A stretch of 64,000 nucleotides of DNA, taken from assembly GCF_024346135.1 (NCBI RefSeq), contig NZ_JAGQCJ010000003.1:1-64000 (forward strand), read 5' to 3'. The notes beneath the pieces were generated by a model that was not told the DNA's origin, made no database searches, and saw only the letters and a program-made list of their open reading frames with translations. The translations under genes were made by a program, and so were the position numbers. Below are positions 56,303 through 64,000 of this stretch, in pieces; positions within the stretch are counted from its first letter, which is position 1; every line of letters begins with the position of its first letter. The stretch is from Cyanobium sp. CH-040 (GTDB lineage Bacteria; Cyanobacteriota; Cyanobacteriia; PCC-6307; Cyanobiaceae).

Positions 56303-58471
56303 TCAACGCCGCAGGAAGCGGTGGTGATCCAGACCCTCCAGCAGGCCCCAGGCCTGGGGGCGGCGCGAAAAGAACACCCGGCGGTGCCCCCGCAGCCGGT
56401 CCAGTGACGGGTCATGATCACCCGGCACCACGCCCAGGATGAGGCCGCGCAGCAGGTCCCCGTCGCCCTGCTGGCTGGCTTCCACCAGCAGCGAAGCGAG
56501 CGGCAGCTGCCAGCGCAGGGCCACGTAGCGCAGGGCTTCGGTCTTGGAGGCCGCCAGGGGCAGCACATCCAGGAACCAGTGCTGGAACAGATGGGGACGC
56601 GCCATCAGCCCGTGGTGGCGCAGGGTCTGGCGCACCAGCGGCAGGATCCCCTGATCGGGTTCGCTGAGGGCGTAGCTCACCTTGAAGACCCCCTGATCCG
56701 CTTCCGGCTGGCGGCGCAGGCGCGGCTCCAGTTCCGCCATGGCGGCCTCCACCCCCTGCCGGTCCCACTGGCGGCCGATGTGCGCCTGCCAGTGCCGGTC
56801 GAGCCAGTCCGCGCTGGCACTGCTGTAGTGAATCTCCGTACCCGCCTCGGTGATCCACACGCAGGGCCGCGGCAGATGGAGCTCGGCGTAGCGGAGCCGG
56901 GCCGCCGCGAAGCCCCGGCCTGACACCACACCGATCCCCAGCTCCGGATCAGCCGTGAGGCGATGGCGCAGCTCGGCCAGGCTGCCCTCGTCCGGCGAGG
57001 CGAGGCTGACGTCGAGATCGAGCACCAGCAGCCGTTCCGGCACCCGGGGGATCTCCGGCTCAACCTCCTCTCCCACCGCCTCCAGAAACCAGTGGGGAGG
57101 CCGCTGCCGGGCGGCCGCCCGCGTGGCGGCCAGGGCCTCGCCCAGGTAGCGGGTGGCGTGAGCGTCCCAGCTGAAATAGCGGCTCACCGCCTCGATGCCG
57201 TTGTCGCGCCAGCGGCGCCAGCGCCGCGGCTCGGCCAGGGCGTCCTCCACGGCCTTCTGCAGGGCGTCGAGATCGGACACATCCACCAGCAGGCCGTTCT
57301 CACAGCGGCCGAGGATGTCGCGGGGGCCGCCGTCGTCGGTGGCCACCACCGGCAGGCCGCTGGCGGCGGCCTCAAGAAGGGTGAGCCCGAAGGGCTCGGT
57401 GAGCGCAGGGTTCACGAACACCCCGCCCAGGCGCGCCGCCCAGCGGTAGATCTCGGGAATCTGACTGCGCTGGTGCTGCTTGGGATAGGCGATGTGCCCA
57501 TAGAGATCGAAGCGGTCCACCAGCTCGAACACCTGCTGGAACACCTCACGCTGCTGCCGGTCGAGCTGTCTGGGGTCGTCCCGGCAGCCGAGCACCAGCA
57601 CCAGGTTGTGGTGACGCCGCAGATGCTCGGAGCGGCCGAACACCTCCACCAGGGCCGGGATGTTCTTGCGGCGGTCGGCCCGGCAGATGGCCAGCACCGG
57701 GGGCTTGGCCGGATCGCGCAGGAAGGGTTCCATCAGGGCCTGCACGGCCGTTTCCCGCTCGCCGTTCTGGGGCGGGAAGAACTGACGGCTGTCCACTCCC
57801 GGGGGAATCACCCGGGCGCGCTCAGCGCGGAAGCGGCCATAGCGGGCGTACTGCTGCTCGCCTTCCTGGGGCGTGCTGGTCACCACCAGGGCGGCATGGG
57901 CCAGGGCCAGTTCCTCCGCGTCGATGCGCTGGGCCATGGCGTACTGGCCGTCGATCTGCACCGCCTCCAGGCCCGCGGCCAGCAGCCGGCGCCGCTTCTC
58001 GCGACCGAGGGAATGGCCGGTGAACACCAGGGAGATCCCCAGCCGGCGCTGCAGCAGGGCACCCACGTAGCCGGCGTCGGCGTAGTGGGCATGGATCCAG
58101 TCGGGCCGCCGGGGCTGGGCGAGCAGGCGCTCGGCGAGGGCATCGGCCAGCTCATCGAGATGGGGCCAGAGCAGCTCCTTGCGCACGTAGCGCGGCGGAC
58201 CGAAGGGGATGCGCAGGATGGTGGCGCCGGGGCCGATCCGCTCCTCCTGTCTGGCGTAGTCGGCGGACACGCGCCGGTCGCGGATCAGCCGAGTGACCAC
58301 GTCCACCCGTTCCACCTCCGGCCTGCCGGCCAGGGCACGGGCCAGTTCCAGGACGTAGGTGGTCTGGCCACCGGTGTCGGGATCACGCCCCAGCTCCAGG
58401 TCACGGGATCGGAACAGTCCGTGCAGATGGAGATGCAGAACGTAGAGGCCTGCCTGGGGGGAGCTGTCCAT
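56303..58471 (-). CDS. sps: Sucrose-phosphate synthase with C-terminal SPP-like domain
   Basis: 722 residues from ATG 58471; upstream extension to 58690 is not homologous. The GT4 glycosyltransferase has DPDTGGQTTYVLELA (about 31-45), FTGHSLGREKR and EPFGLTLLEAAASGLP with E-x7-E. The sucrose-phosphatase-like HAD domain occupies about 480-722: motif I DLDVSL keeps both Asp, motif II is VVSGRGF, motif III Lys is in AASKTEAL. The motif IV region reads ASQQGDGDLL and lacks a clean DSGND, so phosphatase activity is doubtful. Sucrose is a compatible solute in such cyanobacteria. Confidence 0.93.
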   Translation of the reverse strand: MDSSPQAGLYVLHLHLHGLFRSRDLELGRDPDTGGQTTYVLELARALAGRPEVERVDVVTRLIRDRRVSADYARQEERIGPGATILRIPFGPPRYVRKELLWPHLDELADALAERLLAQPRRPDWIHAHYADAGYVGALLQRRLGISLVFTGHSLGREKRRRLLAAGLEAVQIDGQYAMAQRIDAEELALAHAALVVTSTPQEGEQQYARYGRFRAERARVIPPGVDSRQFFPPQNGERETAVQALMEPFLRDPAKPPVLAICRADRRKNIPALVEVFGRSEHLRRHHNLVLVLGCRDDPRQLDRQQREVFQQVFELVDRFDLYGHIAYPKQHQRSQIPEIYRWAARLGGVFVNPALTEPFGLTLLEAAASGLPVVATDDGGPRDILGRCENGLLVDVSDLDALQKAVEDALAEPRRWRRWRDNGIEAVSRYFSWDAHATRYLGEALAATRAAARQRPPHWFLEAVGEEVEPEIPRVPERLLVLDLDVSLASPDEGSLAELRHRLTADPELGIGVVSGRGFAAARLRYAELHLPRPCVWITEAGTEIHYSSASADWLDRHWQAHIGRQWDRQGVEAAMAELEPRLRRQPEADQGVFKVSYALSEPDQGILPLVRQTLRHHGLMARPHLFQHWFLDVLPLAASKTEALRYVALRWQLPLASLLVEASQQGDGDLLRGLILGVVPGDHDPSLDRLRGHRRVFFSRRPQAWGLLEGLDHHRFLRR

Positions 58472-58760
58472 GGGTGCTGCCGGAGAGGCGGGATTCCGTT
58501 CAGGGGATCGGGCTGCGGAGGGAGACGGATCCTTCCTTTGTAGCCGTGATCGCAGCAGCCGTCCTGCCGCCGGCGGCGGCATCACCGAACCGGGCCCAGA
58601 TCGGGAAACGTGAATCCCCCAGTTGCCAAGGGGATTCCAGCCCCAGGCGACATCGCCCACGCCGACGTCGCCCTGTTCACGGATGCTCACATCAGGGCAC
58701 CAGTGCCAGGGGGCAGCCCGGGCCCGGGATCAGGGGCCCAGGGTGCCGGAGGCTCGGCCG

Positions 58761-59243
58761 TCAGCAGGCGCCGAAGAGAGCCCGCTCCAGGGCCCGGAAG
58801 CAGCGGTAGGCGTCATCGCAGTCGAGCCCGCTGACGGCGATGGCCACCGTCTGGCGCAGGGGGTTGCAGTTCACGCTCAACGACACCGGCAGATCGCGAT
58901 GATCCACGTGATACGAGGCGCTGCAGCCGCCATCGCCGTAGTGGGTCTCCGGGTCGCGGCTGAAGCCCTGCTCCCGGCTGAGCTCGGTGATGCCGGCCAG
59001 GGAGGCCGCCAGATCAGCCGTGGTGTGCACGGCGGCGGTGTGCACGAAGGGACCAGGCTCCGGGGCGGCGACCGGCTCCAGCACCAGCAGGTCAGCCAGC
59101 CGGCGCAGCCGGGAGAGAAGGGGTCCGGCAGCGGGCACACGGGCGGCGGGCTCGGCTGCCGCCCGCGCGGCCGGTGAAGCGGCGGCAGGGGGCCGTGGGG
59201 CGGACGGAGACCGCAGGGGACGCGCGGGGGAACCGACGGGCAT
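58761..59243 (-). CDS. Hypothetical cyanobacterial protein
   Basis: 160 residues. The first 40 are Ala/Pro/Ser-rich, and the rest has several His/Asp/Cys-containing segments (GDGGCSASYHVDHRDLPVS and SGLDCDDAYRCFRAL). No known family recognised; two Cys pairs are possible. Sits between SPS and uvrA on the same strand. Confidence 0.55.
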   Translation of the reverse strand: MPVGSPARPLRSPSAPRPPAAASPAARAAAEPAARVPAAGPLLSRLRRLADLLVLEPVAAPEPGPFVHTAAVHTTADLAASLAGITELSREQGFSRDPETHYGDGGCSASYHVDHRDLPVSLSVNCNPLRQTVAIAVSGLDCDDAYRCFRALERALFGAC

Positions 59244-59362
59244 CGGACGATCCGGAGGAGGGCGGGGCTGGACAGCCGCCTGGGGCCAGGTTAAGCGCGG
59301 CCACCAGCGCTGGAGTGCTCACCCTGAGCAGCACACCAGGACTGGGTGATGCTGGTGGCGGT

Positions 59363-62365
<3,003 letters not shown>

Positions 62366-62474
62366 GGGGCGGCCTGCGGAACGGGCAAGTCTAGAAGCGG
62401 TGGTCGGTGGGAGAGAGCCGAGCCTGGGCGATGACGTCGCCCTGGTTCCGACCTAGGCATGGTGCTGGCGATCG

Positions 62475-63371
62475 ATGCAGCTGACGATGGCTTCGGGGCT
62501 GAAGATCCACCCGCTCGGCCGCAGCGACATCCCGCTGGTGACGGCCTGGGCCCGGGCGGAGAACTTCGCGCCGGGGGCGGGCGACGTGGCCATCTACCGG
62601 CACACCGACCGCCAGGGACTGTGGGTGGGCCGCCTGGGCCAGGAGCCGGTGGGGTGCATCGCCGGCGTCCGCTACAACGCCGCCTACGGCTTCCTGGGCC
62701 TGTTCCTGGTGAAGCCCGAGCACCGCGGCCGCGGCTACGGCCTACAGCTCTGGCGGCATGCCCTCGAGCACCTGGCCGACCTGGCCTGCATCGGCCTCGA
62801 GGCGGCGCCGGAGCGGGTGGACGACTACGCGGGCTGGGGGTTCGAGCCGGCCACCACCACCACCCGCTGGCAGCTGATCAGCGATGGCCGTGCCGGCGGC
62901 GACACCGCACCAGTGCTGCACGGGCCGGCCCGGCTGCTGCAGGGGGCGGCGGTGCCGGCACCGGCGGTGCAGGCCTACGACGCCCAGCGCGAACCGAGCC
63001 CCCGGCCCCATTTCCTGGCCGACTGGCTGACCCATCCAGCCGGAACGGTGCTGGCCCTGGTGGACGGGAGCGGGCAGTGCCGCGGCTTCGGCCGGATCCG
63101 TCCCTGTCTGCTGCGGGGCGGTGAGGGCTGGCGCATCGGCCCGCTGCTGGCGGACAGCCCCGGCCTGGCCAGGCAGCTGCTCACAGGGCTGATCCGGCGC
63201 CATCCAGGGGTGGTGCTGATCGATGCCCCGGCGGGCAATCCCCACGCCGCGACCCTGCTGGAGGACCTGGGCTTCCGGCCGCTCTCGCGCACCCTGCGCA
63301 TGTACCGCGGCAGCGCTCCGGCGGTGCCCCTTACCGACGTCTACGGGCTGGCCTGCCTGGAGCTGGGCTGA
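62475..63371 (+). CDS. GNAT N-acetyltransferase with C-terminal second lobe
   Basis: 298 residues. GNAT core with the acetyl-CoA loop KPEHRGRGYGLQLWRHAL (about 76-93). The C-terminal half (about 150-298) is a second lobe ending LEDLGFRPLSRTLRMYRG, typical of YitH/HolE-type GNATs. Substrate unknown. ATG 62475. Confidence 0.85.
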   Translation: MQLTMASGLKIHPLGRSDIPLVTAWARAENFAPGAGDVAIYRHTDRQGLWVGRLGQEPVGCIAGVRYNAAYGFLGLFLVKPEHRGRGYGLQLWRHALEHLADLACIGLEAAPERVDDYAGWGFEPATTTTRWQLISDGRAGGDTAPVLHGPARLLQGAAVPAPAVQAYDAQREPSPRPHFLADWLTHPAGTVLALVDGSGQCRGFGRIRPCLLRGGEGWRIGPLLADSPGLARQLLTGLIRRHPGVVLIDAPAGNPHAATLLEDLGFRPLSRTLRMYRGSAPAVPLTDVYGLACLELG

Positions 63372-63501
63372 GCCGGCGCGGCGTCTCTGCCGGGACGGGG
63401 GAGGTAGGAACACTCATTCGCCCGCGGCGGTGCCGTGGAACACGGTTTCGCCGGGACGACAGCCGCAGGATCGACGTTCCGGCCCCTCGCCCGATCCCGT
63501 C

Positions 63502-63936
63502 ATGACGCGCCGGCAGCCTTCCATCCCGGACGCGACCTCCCCGGACGCGACGTCCGAGCGCTCCAGCCATCCCGCCTACGGCTACCGCAACGCCAGGGAC
63601 GTGATGGTGGTGCTGCGCTGCAGCGGCCCGGAACAGTTCTTCCTGGAGCGGGTGGTGTTCCCCTTCGAACTGCTCACCTTCCATGCCCCGCCCGACGGCG
63701 AGGTCCGCATCCATGGCGCCACCGGCAGCGGCTGGGAACTGCTCGAGGAGGTGTGCCTGGAGGATCTGCAGCTGGAGCCGGTGCCGGTTGCCCGCCACCC
63801 CCTGGAGCAGGTGGGCATGCGTCACCTGCTCAACGATCTGCAGCAGCGCTACGCCTGCGATCCCAGCGAGGAGAACCGTGCCCGGCTGGTGCAGCAGGAA
63901 CAGCTCCTGCGCCGCTGGCTGCCGGGGCAGGCCTGA
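63502..63936 (+). CDS. DUF1830 family protein
   Basis: 144 residues from ATG 63502. The core MVVLRCSGPEQFFLERVVFP and FHAPPDGEVRIHG match the small cyanobacterial DUF1830 family. The C-terminal helix with QQEQLLRRWLPGQA is specific to this protein. Function unknown. Its stop is adjacent to the stop of the convergent gene. Confidence 0.75.
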   Translation: MTRRQPSIPDATSPDATSERSSHPAYGYRNARDVMVVLRCSGPEQFFLERVVFPFELLTFHAPPDGEVRIHGATGSGWELLEEVCLEDLQLEPVPVARHPLEQVGMRHLLNDLQQRYACDPSEENRARLVQQEQLLRRWLPGQA

Positions 63937-64000
63937 TCAGCGCTCCAGCACGGGCTCGTAGCCGCGGGGCAGCAGGTTCCAGTCGGCGCCGTACACGTGC
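63937..64000 (-). CDS. C-terminal end of a gene running off the window
   Basis: On the minus strand the last 20 codons read HVYGADWNLLPRGYEPVLER, ending at TGA (63939-63937). Start lies outside. It cannot be identified from this fragment; it abuts the DUF1830 stop, so the genes converge. Confidence 0.5.
   Translation of the reverse strand, partial: HVYGADWNLLPRGYEPVLER

Noticed and set aside
59300-59359. Inverted pair GCCACCAGC/GCTGGTGGC after uvrA as terminator
   Set aside because: The 42-base loop is too long and there is no T-run.

Overview
The window looks like a chromosomal segment of a GC-rich picocyanobacterium of the Synechococcus/Cyanobium type. The evidence is a CyanoQ-like PsbQ lipoprotein, sucrose-phosphate synthase, a VTE5-like phytol kinase, a Tic20-family protein, DUF3134, DUF1830 and DUF928 proteins, sulfiredoxin, a group 2 cyanobacterial sigma factor, and a dense housekeeping block (dnaK, aroE, rpsF, argG, mraY, purT, uvrA). 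Species assignment is inference; no rRNA or tRNA gene was seen.

Region by region. (1) 1-6.7 kb: a signalling/surface neighbourhood with the end of a Pro-Gly repeat protein, a CHAT protease-like protein, a DUF928 secreted protein, a CHASE2 class III adenylate cyclase, and a cyclic-nucleotide-binding/thioredoxin-reductase-like fusion. (2) 7-17.5 kb: an accessory island, visibly richer in A+T than the right-hand side. It holds an aldo/keto reductase, a GMC oxidoreductase, an unrecognised protein of four repeated beta-rich modules, and a closely packed run of DJ-1/PfpI protein, benzoylformate-decarboxylase-like ThDP enzyme, two SnoaL-like proteins and a VOC protein. A GAF-SpoIIE phosphatase closes it, with what appear to be decayed STAS and anti-sigma kinase relics upstream. 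(3) 18-23 kb: an insertion-sequence graveyard (a decayed IS3-type element with both ends and a target duplication, an IS21 IstB relic cut by a second IS3-type relic) around one intact tandem SnoaL-like gene.

(4) 23-28.5 kb: molybdenum-cofactor genes (moaB, moaD, moaE, moeA, moaC), then a methyltransferase-MFS pair. (5) 28.5-45.7 kb: ppk1, a sigma factor, phytol kinase, DAHP synthase, acnB with a CLC-type anion transporter, a lipoprotein, a radical SAM protein, a secreted subtilase with calcium-binding repeats, purU-srx, psbQ and a ThiO-like oxidase. (6) 45.8-64 kb: the conserved housekeeping block, ending in uvrA, a GNAT protein and DUF1830.

Two parts deserve most attention. The first is the ThDP-enzyme/SnoaL/VOC/GMC island, which may be an undescribed small-molecule pathway. 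The second is the signalling end, where a cAMP producer lies beside a cAMP-sensor-like redox protein and a partner-switching phosphatase appears to have lost its partners.
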